DNA of 36,575 bases from Sphingopyxis granuli NBRC 100800. Its GTDB lineage: Bacteria > Pseudomonadota > Alphaproteobacteria > Sphingomonadales > Sphingomonadaceae. This document shows, in pieces, positions 24,538-32,695 of the stretch (position 1 is its first letter; the number at the start of each line of letters is the position of its first letter). The notes beneath the pieces were generated by a model. That model did no database searches. It was not told the DNA's origin and saw only the letters and a list, made by a program, of their open reading frames with translations. The position numbers and the translations under genes were made by a program. Where the stretch lies: assembly GCF_001591045.1 (NCBI RefSeq), contig NZ_BCUA01000037.1, positions 1 to 36,575 on the forward strand, given 5' to 3'.

Positions 24538-25770
24538 ATGACCGAAGCCGCTCCCCCCCGCTCCGCCCTATCGAACAGCCTGCGCACCGGGCCCGATGCG
24601 CGCGGTCATTTCGGCGCCTTCGGGGGCCGCTATGTCGCCGAAACGCTGATGCCGCTGATCCTCGACCTCGAACGCGAATATCGCGCCGCCCAGGCCGATC
24701 CGGCGTTCAGGGCCGAGTTCGAGCATCTGCTCGAACATTATGTCGGCCGCCCGAGCCCGCTCTGGCATGCCGAGCGGCTGACGGCCCATCTGGGCGGCGC
24801 GAAAATCTATCTGAAGCGCGAGGACCTGAACCACACCGGCGCGCACAAGATCAACAATTGCATCGGCCAGATCCTGCTTGCGAAACGGATGGGCAAGACG
24901 CGGATCATCGCCGAGACCGGCGCGGGGCAGCACGGCGTCGCGACCGCAACCGTCGCGGCGCTGTTCGGCCTGCCCTGCACCATCTTCATGGGCGCGGTCG
25001 ACGTCGCGCGGCAGCAGCCCAACGTGTTCCGCATGAAGCTGCTCGGCGCCGAAGTGGTCGCGGTCGAATCGGGCGCGAAGACGCTGAAGGACGCGATGAA
25101 CGAGGCGCTGCGGCACTGGGTCGCCAACGTCCACGACACCTTCTACATCATCGGCACCGTCGCCGGCCCGCACCCCTATCCCGAACTGGTCCGCGATTTC
25201 CAGTCGGTGATCGGCGAGGAAGCGAAGGCGCAGATCCTGAAGGCGGAGGGGCGCCTGCCCGACATGCTGATCGCGCCCGTCGGCGGCGGATCGAACGCGA
25301 TCGGCCTTTTTCACCCCTTCCTCGACGATGCCGAGGTCGAGATCGTCGGCGTCGAGGCCGCGGGCGAAGGGCTCGACAGGAAACATGCCGCCAGCCTCGC
25401 GGGCGGCCGCCCCGGCATCCTCCACGGCAACAAGACCTATCTGTTGCAGGACGAGGACGGCCAGATCACAGAGGCGCACAGCATTTCGGCGGGCCTAGAC
25501 TATCCCGGCATCGGTCCGGAGCATGCCTGGCTGCACGACATCGGCCGCGTCCGCTACGAACCCGTCACCGATGCGGAGGCGCTCGCCAGTTTCCAGAAGC
25601 TGACGAAGCTGGAAGGCATCATCCCCGCGCTGGAGTCGGCCCACGCCATCGCCGCCGCCGAACGGATCGCGCCGACGTTGGGCAAGGACAAGATCATCAT
25701 CGTCAACCTGTCGGGCCGCGGCGACAAGGATATCTTCACGGTCGCGGATGCGCTGGGGGTGGCGCTCTAG
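24538..25770 (+). CDS. trpB: Tryptophan synthase beta chain (TrpB)
   Basis: PLP enzyme condensing indole and serine. 410 residues. The PLP lysine K104 is in [10 protein letters not shown], the catalytic glutamate in [10 protein letters not shown], and the phosphate-binding glycines in [20 protein letters not shown] closes the family pattern. AAGGGA lies upstream of the ATG. The stop TAG (25768-25770) touches, and belongs to, the outer edge of the left inverted repeat of the DUF559 module. Confidence 0.97.
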   Translation: MTEAAPPRSALSNSLRTGPDARGHFGAFGGRYVAETLMPLILDLEREYRAAQADPAFRAEFEHLLEHYVGRPSPLWHAERLTAHLGGAKIYLKREDLNHTGAHKINNCIGQILLAKRMGKTRIIAETGAGQHGVATATVAALFGLPCTIFMGAVDVARQQPNVFRMKLLGAEVVAVESGAKTLKDAMNEALRHWVANVHDTFYIIGTVAGPHPYPELVRDFQSVIGEEAKAQILKAEGRLPDMLIAPVGGGSNAIGLFHPFLDDAEVEIVGVEAAGEGLDRKHAASLAGGRPGILHGNKTYLLQDEDGQITEAHSISAGLDYPGIGPEHAWLHDIGRVRYEPVTDAEALASFQKLTKLEGIIPALESAHAIAAAERIAPTLGKDKIIIVNLSGRGDKDIFTVADALGVAL

Positions 25771-25773
25771 AAG

Positions 25774-25811
25774 CCCTCTCCCCTTCAGGGGAGAGGGTTG
25801 GGAGAGGGGGA
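25774..25811 (+). repeat. Left inverted repeat of the DUF559 module
   Basis: 38 bases. Stem CCCTCTCCCC, loop TTCA, GGGGAGAGGG, then TTGGGAGAGGGGGA. The tail provides a strong Shine-Dalgarno-like run just before the DUF559 ATG at 25815. Confidence 0.9.
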
Positions 25812-25814
25812 CGA

Positions 25815-26195
25815 ATGCGGGACCGAAGGCTGATCGAGTTCGCCAAGCAGATGCGCCGCGAACAGTCCGAGCCCGAAATCCGCTTGTGGCTCGAACTGCG
25901 TGCGGCACGTTTTCAAGGAATCAAATTCCGCAGACAAAAGGTCATTGGTCCGTATATCGCCGATTTCTCGTCCAGAGAGCCGATGCTGGTGATAGAGATC
26001 GACGGCGACACGCATGCAGGTCAGGAGGCATATGACCGGACCAGGACGGCTTATTTCGAAGAACAGGGTTATCGAGTGATCAGATCTACCAACCGCGACA
26101 TGTTGACGAATATGGATGGGGTTCTGGAGCAGCTTGCGTCGTTCTTGACTCCCCCTCTCCCAACCCTCTCCCCTGAAGGGGAGAGGGTTCTATGA
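25815..26195 (+). CDS. DUF559 / Vsr-like endonuclease-domain protein
   Basis: 126 residues. It belongs to the DUF559 family, which resembles very-short-patch-repair and other PD-(D/E)xK nucleases. Visible motifs are [33 protein letters not shown] (D50), [10 protein letters not shown] (E61, D63, H67) and a final [20 protein letters not shown]. These acidic residues and the histidine are the likely active site. Residues 112-126 ([15 protein letters not shown]) are encoded by the right inverted repeat, and the stop TGA overlaps the trpA ATG (ATGA). The low GC content is unlike the neighbours, suggesting transfer. Its role, whether nuclease for spreading the repeats, defence or repair, is not known. 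Confidence 0.8.
   Translation: MRDRRLIEFAKQMRREQSEPEIRLWLELRAARFQGIKFRRQKVIGPYIADFSSREPMLVIEIDGDTHAGQEAYDRTRTAYFEEQGYRVIRSTNRDMLTNMDGVLEQLASFLTPPLPTLSPEGERVL
26150..26187 (-). repeat. Right inverted repeat of the DUF559 module
   Basis: Exact reverse complement of 25774-25811. On the plus strand it encodes the C-terminal tail of the DUF559 protein and gives GGGGAGAGGG four bases before the trpA ATG, so trpA's ribosome site comes from the repeat. Confidence 0.9.
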
Positions 26196-26980
26196 CTCGC
26201 TTCGCTTCGGCCTTTTCCAAAGGCTCCGCGCTCGTCACCTTCATCACCGCGGGCGATGGCGATACGCTCGCCAACCTCGACGCGCTGGTCGCGGGGGGCG
26301 CCGACGTGATCGAACTCGGCATGCCGTTCACCGATCCGATGGCCGACGGTCCCGCGATCCAGGCCGCCAACCTGCGCGCGCTCGGCAAGGGCACGACCAC
26401 GGCGGACATTTTCGCTATCGCGGCCGCCTTTCGCTCGCGCCATCCGCAAGTGCCGCTCGTCCTGATGGGCTATGCCAACCCGATGACGATCCGCGGGCCC
26501 GAATGGTTCGCCGCCGAATGCGCGAAAGCGGGCGTCGACGGCGTGATCTGCGTCGATATCCCGTCGGAGGAGGACGCGGAGCTAGGCCCCGCGCTGCGCG
26601 CTGCCGGCGTCGCCCCGATCCGCCTCGCCACGCCGACCACCGACGCGGCGCGCCTGCCCGACGTGCTGAACGGTGCGGGCGGCTTCCTCTATTATGTCTC
26701 GGTCGCGGGGATCACCGGGCTCCAGCAGGCCGCGCAGGCGAGCATCGAAGATGCGGTGGCGCGCCTGAAGGCCGCCACCGACCTGCCCGTCGTGGTCGGC
26801 TTCGGCGTCCGCACCCCCGAACAGGCCGCGCAGATCGCCAAGGTCGCCGACGGGGTCGTCGTCGGATCGGCGCTGGTCGAGATCATCGCCGCGCACGGCG
26901 ATGCCGCCCCTCCGCATGTCGAGGCTTTCGCCCGCACCCTCGCCGATGCTATTCACGGCGCGAAGGAGAATGCCGCATGA
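26192..26980 (+). CDS. trpA: Tryptophan synthase alpha chain (TrpA)
   Basis: Releases indole from indole-3-glycerol phosphate. 262 residues, TIM barrel. The catalytic residues E41 and D52 lie in [29 protein letters not shown] (loop 6) and [12 protein letters not shown] and [10 protein letters not shown] (phosphate site) are present. The ATG is overlapped by the DUF559 stop and uses the repeat-derived Shine-Dalgarno. The stop overlaps accD by four bases. Confidence 0.97.
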   Translation: MTRFASAFSKGSALVTFITAGDGDTLANLDALVAGGADVIELGMPFTDPMADGPAIQAANLRALGKGTTTADIFAIAAAFRSRHPQVPLVLMGYANPMTIRGPEWFAAECAKAGVDGVICVDIPSEEDAELGPALRAAGVAPIRLATPTTDAARLPDVLNGAGGFLYYVSVAGITGLQQAAQASIEDAVARLKAATDLPVVVGFGVRTPEQAAQIAKVADGVVVGSALVEIIAAHGDAAPPHVEAFARTLADAIHGAKENAA

Positions 26981-27828
26981 GCTGGCTCGAACGCGTCCGC
27001 AACGCCCTGCCCTTCGCCGCAAAGCGCGATACGGCGGACAATCTGTGGCACAAATGCCGCCAGTGCCAGCAGATGGTCTTCGTCAAGGAGTGGGAGGACA
27101 ATCTGAACGTCTGTCCGCGCTGCGACCATCACGACCGCATCGGCGCCAAGGAACGCTTCGCGCAGCTTTTCGACGGCGGCCTGTACGAGGTTCTGCCCGC
27201 CCCCGCCGCGCCCGAAGACCCGCTCAAGTTTCGCGACACCAAGAAATATGTCGACCGCATCAAGGCGGCGCGCGCGCAGACCGGCGACCGCGATGCCTAT
27301 CAGAACGGTTTCGGCCGCATCGACGGCCGCCCGGTGGTGATCGGCGTGCAGGATTTCGCCTTCATGGGCGGCTCGATGGGCGTCGCGGTCGGCGAGGCCT
27401 TCGTCGCCGGGGTCGAACAGGCGATCCGGCGCGGCTGTCCCTATGTCGCGATCACCGCGGCGGGCGGCGCGCGAATGCAGGAGGGCACGCTGTCGCTGAT
27501 GCAGATGCCGCGCGCCACCGTCGCGCTCGCCCGTCTGCGCCGCGCCGGGCTGCCCTATATCGTCCTTCTCACCGACCCGACGACGGGCGGCGTCACCGCC
27601 AGCTATGCCATGCTCGGCGACGTGCAGATCAGCGAGCCCAACGCGCTGATCGGCTTCGCGGGGCAACGCGTGATCGAGAATACGATCCGCGAAAAACTGC
27701 CCGAGGGATTCCAGCGCGCCGAATATCTGCTCGAACATGGGATGATCGACATGGTCGTGCACCGCAAGGAGCTGCCCGCGACGCTCGGCCGCCTGATCGC
27801 CTATCTGGCGCCCGAAAAGGCGGCCTGA
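26977..27828 (+). CDS. accD: Acetyl-CoA carboxylase carboxyltransferase subunit beta (AccD)
   Basis: With AccA forms the carboxyltransferase that makes malonyl-CoA. 283 residues. The N-terminal four-cysteine zinc ribbon (C27, C30, C46, C49) is followed by the crotonase-like carboxyltransferase domain: [36 protein letters not shown] and [19 protein letters not shown]. It overlaps trpA by four bases. The trpA-accD-folC order is a common proteobacterial arrangement. Confidence 0.97.
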   Translation: MSWLERVRNALPFAAKRDTADNLWHKCRQCQQMVFVKEWEDNLNVCPRCDHHDRIGAKERFAQLFDGGLYEVLPAPAAPEDPLKFRDTKKYVDRIKAARAQTGDRDAYQNGFGRIDGRPVVIGVQDFAFMGGSMGVAVGEAFVAGVEQAIRRGCPYVAITAAGGARMQEGTLSLMQMPRATVALARLRRAGLPYIVLLTDPTTGGVTASYAMLGDVQISEPNALIGFAGQRVIENTIREKLPEGFQRAEYLLEHGMIDMVVHRKELPATLGRLIAYLAPEKAA

Positions 27829-27839
27829 CTTCCACCCCG

Positions 27840-27935
27840 CGTCATTGCGAGGAGCCGAAGGCGACGAAACAACCTCCAGCCATCGTCCATGTCGCGCCGA
27901 TAGCTGGAGATTGCTTCGCTCCGCTCGCAATGACG
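27840..27935. repeat. Inverted repeat (CGTCATTGCGAG type) between accD and folC
   Basis: CGTCATTGCGAG (27840-27851) and CTCGCAATGACG (27924-27935) are exact reverse complements; the interior is imperfectly matched (GGAGCCGAAGGCGACGAAAC against TTGCTTCGCTCC; CTCCAGC with GCTGGAG). This palindrome family is widespread between genes in alphaproteobacteria. The arms end six bases before the folC ribosome site GAGG. Confidence 0.8.
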
Positions 27936-27954
27936 AAAAAGAGGCGTGAACCAT

Positions 27955-29271
27955 ATGCCCGACCACGCCCATTCCGCCGACCCCGCTGTCCAGACGCAGC
28001 TCGACCGCCTCGCCGCGCTGTCGCCGGGACGCGACATCCTCGGGCTGGAGCGCATCACCGAACTGTGTCGTCGTCTCGGCAATCCGCACGAGCGCCTGCC
28101 GCGCACCTTCCACGTCGCCGGGACCAACGGCAAGGGGTCGACCTGCGCCTATCTGCGCGCGATCCTGGAGGCGAGCGGCCGCCGCGTCCACGCCTACACC
28201 AGCCCGCACCTCGTCCGCTTCAACGAACGTATCCGCATCGACGGCGCGTTGATCGACGACAGGCTGCTCGCGGCGCTGCTTGAGGAGGTGCTGGACGAAG
28301 CCGCCGACCTGGGGGCGAGCTTCTTCGAGGTCACCACCGCGGTCGCCTTCCTCGCCTTTGCGCGCCATCCCGCCGACGATTGCATCCTCGAGGTCGGGCT
28401 CGGCGGACGCCTCGACGCGACCAACATCATCCCGGCGCCGGCGGTGTGCGGCATCGCCTCGCTCGGCATCGATCACGAAGCCTTTCTGCTCGCCCCCGAG
28501 GCCGGAACGCCGTCCGCCCCAACCGAGCGGATCGCTTGGGAAAAGGCCGGGATCGTCAAGCCGGGCAGCGCGCTCGCGACGCTCGCCTATCCGCGCGCCG
28601 TGCAGCGCGTCATCGCGCGCCGCGCCGAGGAGGCCGGTGTCGCGCCGTTCGCGGAGGGCGAATCCTGGTCGGTAGAGCCCATCGGCGACGCCTTCCGCTG
28701 GACGTCGATGGGCGGGACATTGGCCGAGGTGCTGCGTCCGGGCATGGTCGGGCTGCATCAGATGCGCAATGCGGGGCTGGCGATCGCGATGCTCCATATC
28801 GCGCCGGGGCCGAAGCCCGACGCGGGCGCCATCGCGCACGGCGTCGCCGATGCCTTCTGGCCTGCGCGCCTGCAACGATTGGGGACGGGGCCGCTGACCG
28901 GGCTGCTGCCGCCGGCGACCGAGTTCTGGCTCGACGGTGCGCACAATGGCGATGCCGGCCTCCAGCTCGCACGGCATTTCGCCTGCGAGCCGCGCCGCAT
29001 CCATCTGATCGCGGGCATGCTCGCGAACAAGCATCCCGAGGCGATCCTCGATCCGCTGCGCGACCGCCTCGCTTCGCTGACCGTCGTGCCGGTGCCGGGG
29101 CACGAGCATCATGATGCAGCGGCTTTCGGGCCCGAAGCGCGATCCGCCGCGGACGTCGAAGCCGCCTTGCGCGCGCTGGCGGTCGATCCGGCGCGCGAGG
29201 TCTTGCTGATCGCCGGCTCGCTCTATCTTGCGGGCGAAGTGCTCAGGGCGAACGGGGAACTGCCCGACTGA
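27955..29271 (+). CDS. folC: Bifunctional folylpolyglutamate / dihydrofolate synthase (FolC)
   Basis: Adds glutamate to dihydropteroate and/or folates using ATP. 438 residues. The Mur-ligase-like P-loop is GTNGKGST (56-63). TSPHLVRFNERIRIDG and EVGLGGRLDATNI are family blocks, and ILEV... SLGIDHEAFL fits the folate site region. ATG 27955 was chosen because GAGG at 27941-27944 is ten bases upstream; a GTG at 27946 is too close to it. The gene is convergent with the AmpG-like gene, with a five-base gap. Confidence 0.94.
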   Translation: MPDHAHSADPAVQTQLDRLAALSPGRDILGLERITELCRRLGNPHERLPRTFHVAGTNGKGSTCAYLRAILEASGRRVHAYTSPHLVRFNERIRIDGALIDDRLLAALLEEVLDEAADLGASFFEVTTAVAFLAFARHPADDCILEVGLGGRLDATNIIPAPAVCGIASLGIDHEAFLLAPEAGTPSAPTERIAWEKAGIVKPGSALATLAYPRAVQRVIARRAEEAGVAPFAEGESWSVEPIGDAFRWTSMGGTLAEVLRPGMVGLHQMRNAGLAIAMLHIAPGPKPDAGAIAHGVADAFWPARLQRLGTGPLTGLLPPATEFWLDGAHNGDAGLQLARHFACEPRRIHLIAGMLANKHPEAILDPLRDRLASLTVVPVPGHEHHDAAAFGPEARSAADVEAALRALAVDPAREVLLIAGSLYLAGEVLRANGELPD

Positions 29272-29276
29272 AACGC

Positions 29277-30593
29277 CTATCCGGGTGCGGTTTCACCTTC
29301 TGCTTTCCCGGCCGAGCCGACCGACAGGTCGACGAGTCCGGTCCGCATCATCCACCAGAAAAGCAGGATTCCCGGCACCGCCGCGGCGGTCGTGAGCAGA
29401 TAGAATTGCACATAGCCGAACTGCTCGATCAGCGCGCCCGCGGTCGTCCCGGTGACGAAGCGCCCGATGATGCTCGCGGCGGATGAAATCAGCGCATAGT
29501 GGGCCGCCGTGAAGCGCAGGTCGCACAACGCCGAGAAATAGGCGACAACCACCACACCGCCGATGCCGCTCGCGAAATTCTCGAACCCGATCGCGCCTGC
29601 CATTCCCCAATTGCTCTTGCCGGTCGCAGCGAGCAGCGCGAAGCTGAAATTCGATACCGCCATCAGCACCAGGCTGAGCAGGACCGAGCGCTTCATTCCC
29701 ATGCGGGCGTACAGGATGCCGCCGATGAAGATGCCGATCAGATAGGCCCAGAATCCGATCCCGACATCATAGATGGCGATTTCGTCATTGGTGTAGCCAA
29801 GATCGTCGAACAGCAGGCGAAAGGTCAGGTTTGCAAGCGTGTCGCCGATCTTGTGGACGAGGATGAAGAGCAGGACGAGCAGCGCGCCGTGGCGCTGGAA
29901 GAACTCGACAAACGGGCCGACGATCGACTGGATGATCGCGCTGCCGCCCTTGCGTTCGGTCGGATCGCGGTGTCGCTCGGGTTCGCCGACCCACAGCGCC
30001 GCGACGACTGCGGGCAAGGCGAACAGCGCGCAGGCCAGATAGGCCGGCTCCCATCCGTGCCGGGCCGCGAGATAGAGCGCCAGCGCGCCGGCGCTCGCAG
30101 AGCCGATGCGCCAGCCATACTGGCTCATGCCCGACCCGATGCCGAGTTGTTCGGGCTTCAGTATCTCGATGCGGTAGGCGTCGATCACGATGTCGAAGGT
30201 CGCACCCGCCAGCCCGACGAGGATCGCCGCGACGGCGGTTCGGTAAATATCGGCCTGCGGGTCCTGCAACGCCAGATTGGCCACGGCCGCCATCACCAGC
30301 ACCGCCGACAGGATGATCCACGACACGCGCTGCCCCATCCGCCCGAGCAGCGGCAGGCGCACCCCGTCGACGAGCCACGACCACAGCGGCTTGAGATTGT
30401 AGACGAGGAAGGCGAGCGTGAAGGCGGTGACGGTCTTCTTGTCGATGCCGTCCTGCGCGAGTCGCGTGGTCAGCGTCGCGCCGATCATCGCATAGGGAAA
30501 ACCCGACGATACGCCGAGCAGGAAGGCCGCGATCGGCGCCCGCTCCAGATAGGGGTGGACGCTGGCCCACCATCCCTGCGGGGGCGGCGTCAT
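29277..30593 (-). CDS. AmpG-like MFS permease (muropeptide transporter family)
   Basis: 438 residues, about 12 membrane helices of the major facilitator superfamily. It shows AmpG/acetyl-CoA-transporter-like features: FLLGVSSGFPYAMIGATLTT near the start, DGIDKKTVTAFTLAFLVYNL, KPLWSWLVDGVRLPLLGRMG, and QYGWRIGSASAGALALYL. AmpG imports anhydromuropeptides for cell-wall recycling; the substrate here is inferred by similarity only. ATG 30593-30591 has AGGAAACC before it; an upstream TTG would add 13 residues and is less likely. Confidence 0.82.
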   Translation of the reverse strand: MTPPPQGWWASVHPYLERAPIAAFLLGVSSGFPYAMIGATLTTRLAQDGIDKKTVTAFTLAFLVYNLKPLWSWLVDGVRLPLLGRMGQRVSWIILSAVLVMAAVANLALQDPQADIYRTAVAAILVGLAGATFDIVIDAYRIEILKPEQLGIGSGMSQYGWRIGSASAGALALYLAARHGWEPAYLACALFALPAVVAALWVGEPERHRDPTERKGGSAIIQSIVGPFVEFFQRHGALLVLLFILVHKIGDTLANLTFRLLFDDLGYTNDEIAIYDVGIGFWAYLIGIFIGGILYARMGMKRSVLLSLVLMAVSNFSFALLAATGKSNWGMAGAIGFENFASGIGGVVVVAYFSALCDLRFTAAHYALISSAASIIGRFVTGTTAGALIEQFGYVQFYLLTTAAAVPGILLFWWMMRTGLVDLSVGSAGKAEGETAPG

Positions 30594-30717
30594 GGTTTCC
30601 TGCGGCTGCACCTGGCGCTCCTTCCCCGGCAATCGAGTGATGAAGGCCTAAAGCCTTGGCGCCAAATTGGAAGCGGTGATTTGGCGGTCCGACGGATCGT
30701 GGCGGCGGCCGGTCGCC

Positions 30718-31155
30718 TCAGGCTGCCTCGGGCCGCCAATAGGTCTGAAGCCCGCTGATCTTGCGCGGCTTCTTCTTCTGGCAGATCATCGTCTCGATCG
30801 CGCGCAGCGCGCCGATCAGCGCGGCGGCGGCGTGCGGCTTGGCGAGGCAGGCGAGCGCGATCTCGGCGGCATCCTCGGGCGGCAGGCCGGTGACGAGCAG
30901 CACCGCAATGCCGCGATCGCGCGCGATCCGGGCGACCTCGCGCCCCGTCATGTGGCCCGCGAGATTCAGGTCGAGGACGAGCGCGTCGATCTGGTCGATC
31001 GCCAGCACCTGCACCGCAGCCTCGCCCGAATCGACCGTCGAGACGACGTCGTAGCCCGCGTGTTTCAGCGTCCGTTCGTTGTCGAACGCGATCAGCGGAT
31101 CGTCTTCGACGACCAGCAGGCGCTTGATGCACGACGGGCGGGACGCAAAGAGCAT
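30718..31155 (-). CDS. Single-domain response regulator (CheY-like receiver)
   Basis: 145 residues, a receiver domain only. The acidic pocket is D18/D19 (LLVVEDDPLIAFDNE), the phosphate acceptor D62 (ALVLDLNLAGHM) and K106 (CLAKPHAA); the switch threonine is T89 (LLVTG). The C-terminal tail is basic (KKKPRKISG). There is no output domain and no kinase gene beside it. ATG 31155-31153 has AAGGGAG six bases upstream; longer upstream frames start with sequence unlike a receiver. It is divergent from the pseudouridine synthase gene. Confidence 0.85.
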   Translation of the reverse strand: MLFASRPSCIKRLLVVEDDPLIAFDNERTLKHAGYDVVSTVDSGEAAVQVLAIDQIDALVLDLNLAGHMTGREVARIARDRGIAVLLVTGLPPEDAAEIALACLAKPHAAAALIGALRAIETMICQKKKPRKISGLQTYWRPEAA

Positions 31156-31312
31156 GAAAACTCCCTTCGATGGCGCCATGGCGCGCTCTCGCCCGTCCTG
31201 CAATATCGCTTCGGCATGCCATCGACGAAGCGATGCGTTTCCGGCTATGAGCGTGACCACAAGGCCACAGTTTCCTTCCCCCCTCAACGCCATGAAAGCC
31301 GCTTGCGTTCCG

Positions 31313-32143
31313 ATGACGACACGCCGACCGCCCCGCTCCGCCCCTCAGCCCGCCGCACCGCGCGGCCGCCGCGCCGCGCGTTCCGCGCAACCCCGCCCCC
31401 CTGCCACCGCCGAACGCGAGGAAGAGGGGCCGCAACGGATCGCCAAGCTGCTCGCCCGCGCCGGAGTCGGCTCGCGCCGCGACGTCGAGCGGATGATCGA
31501 GGAAGGCCGCATCGCGCTGAACGGCCAGGCGATCGCGCAGCCCGCGCCGCTGCTCTCCTCGCTCGAAGGCCTGACGGTCGACGGCAATCCGGTCGCGAAG
31601 CCGGTCTCGACACGCCTCTATCGCTTCCACAAGCCGGCGGGCTGCCTCACCGCCGCGCGCGACCCCAAGGGCCGCAAGACGATCTACGACATCCTGCCCA
31701 AAGGCCTGCCGCGGCTGATGCCGGTGGGGCGGCTCGACTATAACACCGAGGGGCTGCTGCTGCTGACCAACGACGGCGAATTCAAGCGCCAGCTCGAACT
31801 GCCCTCGAGCGGGGTCGAACGCAGCTATCGCGCGCGCGCCTTTGGCGAGATCAGCCAGGCGCAGCTCGAGGAACTGGCGCTCGGCATCACCATCGACGGC
31901 ATCCGCTATGGAAAGATCGACGCCAACCTCGAACGCCGCACCGGGCGCAACCAGTGGATCGAACTGACGCTGACCGAGGGCAAGAACCGCGAGGTGCGCC
32001 GCGTGCTCGAACATCTGAGCTTGCAGGTCAGCCGGCTGATCCGGACGCGCTACGGCGCCTTCTCCCTCGACGGGCTCGACAGCGGGGCGGTCGAGATCGT
32101 GCCGCGCGACGCGCTGTTCCAGTTTCGCCGGCGGATGGGCTGA
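31313..32143 (+). CDS. rluB: Pseudouridine synthase, RluB/RsuA type
   Basis: 276 residues. An Arg/Pro/Ala-rich tail (1-38) precedes an S4 RNA-binding domain (about 41-95, RIAKLLARAGVGSRRDVERM), then the RsuA-like catalytic domain with the motif MPVGRLDYNTEGLLLLTNDG (catalytic D142) and GKNREVRRVLEHL. RluB modifies 23S rRNA near position 2605; RsuA-type 16S specificity is the alternative. The start is uncertain: ATG 31313, 31292 or 31247 are all in frame, none with a strong Shine-Dalgarno. rsmD starts three bases after the stop. Confidence 0.87.
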   Translation: MTTRRPPRSAPQPAAPRGRRAARSAQPRPPATAEREEEGPQRIAKLLARAGVGSRRDVERMIEEGRIALNGQAIAQPAPLLSSLEGLTVDGNPVAKPVSTRLYRFHKPAGCLTAARDPKGRKTIYDILPKGLPRLMPVGRLDYNTEGLLLLTNDGEFKRQLELPSSGVERSYRARAFGEISQAQLEELALGITIDGIRYGKIDANLERRTGRNQWIELTLTEGKNREVRRVLEHLSLQVSRLIRTRYGAFSLDGLDSGAVEIVPRDALFQFRRRMG

Positions 32144-32145
32144 GG

Positions 32146-32688
32146 ATGCGGGTGATCGCCGGCGAGTGGCGCGGCCGCAAGCTGCTCGCGCCCCGGAACG
32201 ACGCGACGCGGCCGACTGCGGACCGCACGCGCGAGACGCTGTTCTCGATGCTCGCGAGCCGCCTCGGCAGTTTCGAGGGGCTGCACGTCGCCGACCTGTT
32301 CGCGGGTTCGGGCGCGCTCGGCATCGAGGCGCTGTCGCGCGGCGCCGCGCACTGCCTGTTCGGCGAGCAGGACAGGGACGCGCTCGACGCGCTGCGGAAA
32401 AACCTCGCGACACTGGGTGCGGGGCAGCGCGCCGAGATTCGCGCCGGATCGGTCCTTTCCCTCGGTCCCGCGCCGCGCGCCTGCGACCTGCTGCTGTTCG
32501 ACGCGCCCTATGGCACCGGCGCCGGCAGCGTCGCGCTCGACAAGCTGGCCCGCCTCGGCTGGGCCGGCCCCGACAGCTGGGTTTCGATCGAGACCGCCGA
32601 CCGGGAAGCGGTCGATGTCCCCGGCTTCGGAATCGAGGCGGAGCGCCGCGTCGGCAAGGCGAAGCTGACCCTGCTGCGCCGCGCCTGA
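32146..32688 (+). CDS. rsmD: 16S rRNA (guanine-966 N2) methyltransferase RsmD
   Basis: 180 residues. N-terminal MRVIAGEWRGRKLLAP and TRPTADRTRETLFSML are the RsmD pattern; SAM-binding motif I is VADLFAGSGALGIEALSRGA. Motif IV reads FDAPYGTG (119-122 DAPY) where the family normally has DPPY. The rest is intact, so it is probably active, with the Ala/Pro change noted as unusual. It is tightly coupled to rluB (three-base gap) and ends seven bases before the convergent transporter gene. Confidence 0.92.
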   Translation: MRVIAGEWRGRKLLAPRNDATRPTADRTRETLFSMLASRLGSFEGLHVADLFAGSGALGIEALSRGAAHCLFGEQDRDALDALRKNLATLGAGQRAEIRAGSVLSLGPAPRACDLLLFDAPYGTGAGSVALDKLARLGWAGPDSWVSIETADREAVDVPGFGIEAERRVGKAKLTLLRRA

Positions 32689-32695
32689 CCATCGT

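Larger units (their letters stand above)
25774..26187 (+). mobile_element. Compact module: DUF559 nuclease-like gene inside 38-bp perfect inverted repeats
   Basis: The left arm 25774-25811 and right arm 26150-26187 are exact 38-base reverse complements. Each contains a ten-base stem CCCTCTCCCC/GGGGAGAGGG with a TTCA loop, plus a purine-rich tail. With a one-base difference the identity extends outward through TAGAA, to 25768 and 26192, that is, to the trpB stop and the trpA start. The interior is one gene (25815-26195). GC by hand count is 94 of 180 bases (52%) at 25921-26100 against 42 of 60 (70%) in trpA at 26281-26340. No transposase and no clear target duplication were seen. Confidence 0.6.

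Noticed and set aside
24858..25814. Long plus-strand frame leading into the DUF559 gene
   Set aside because: It overlaps trpB in another frame and is Arg-rich without family likeness. Only the part from 25815 is credible; the left repeat gives the ribosome site for that ATG.
25774..26187. Reading the DUF559 unit as a standard insertion sequence
   Set aside because: There is no transposase, no clear direct target repeat, and the arms are hairpin repeats rather than IS ends. It is better described as a repeat-flanked nuclease module.
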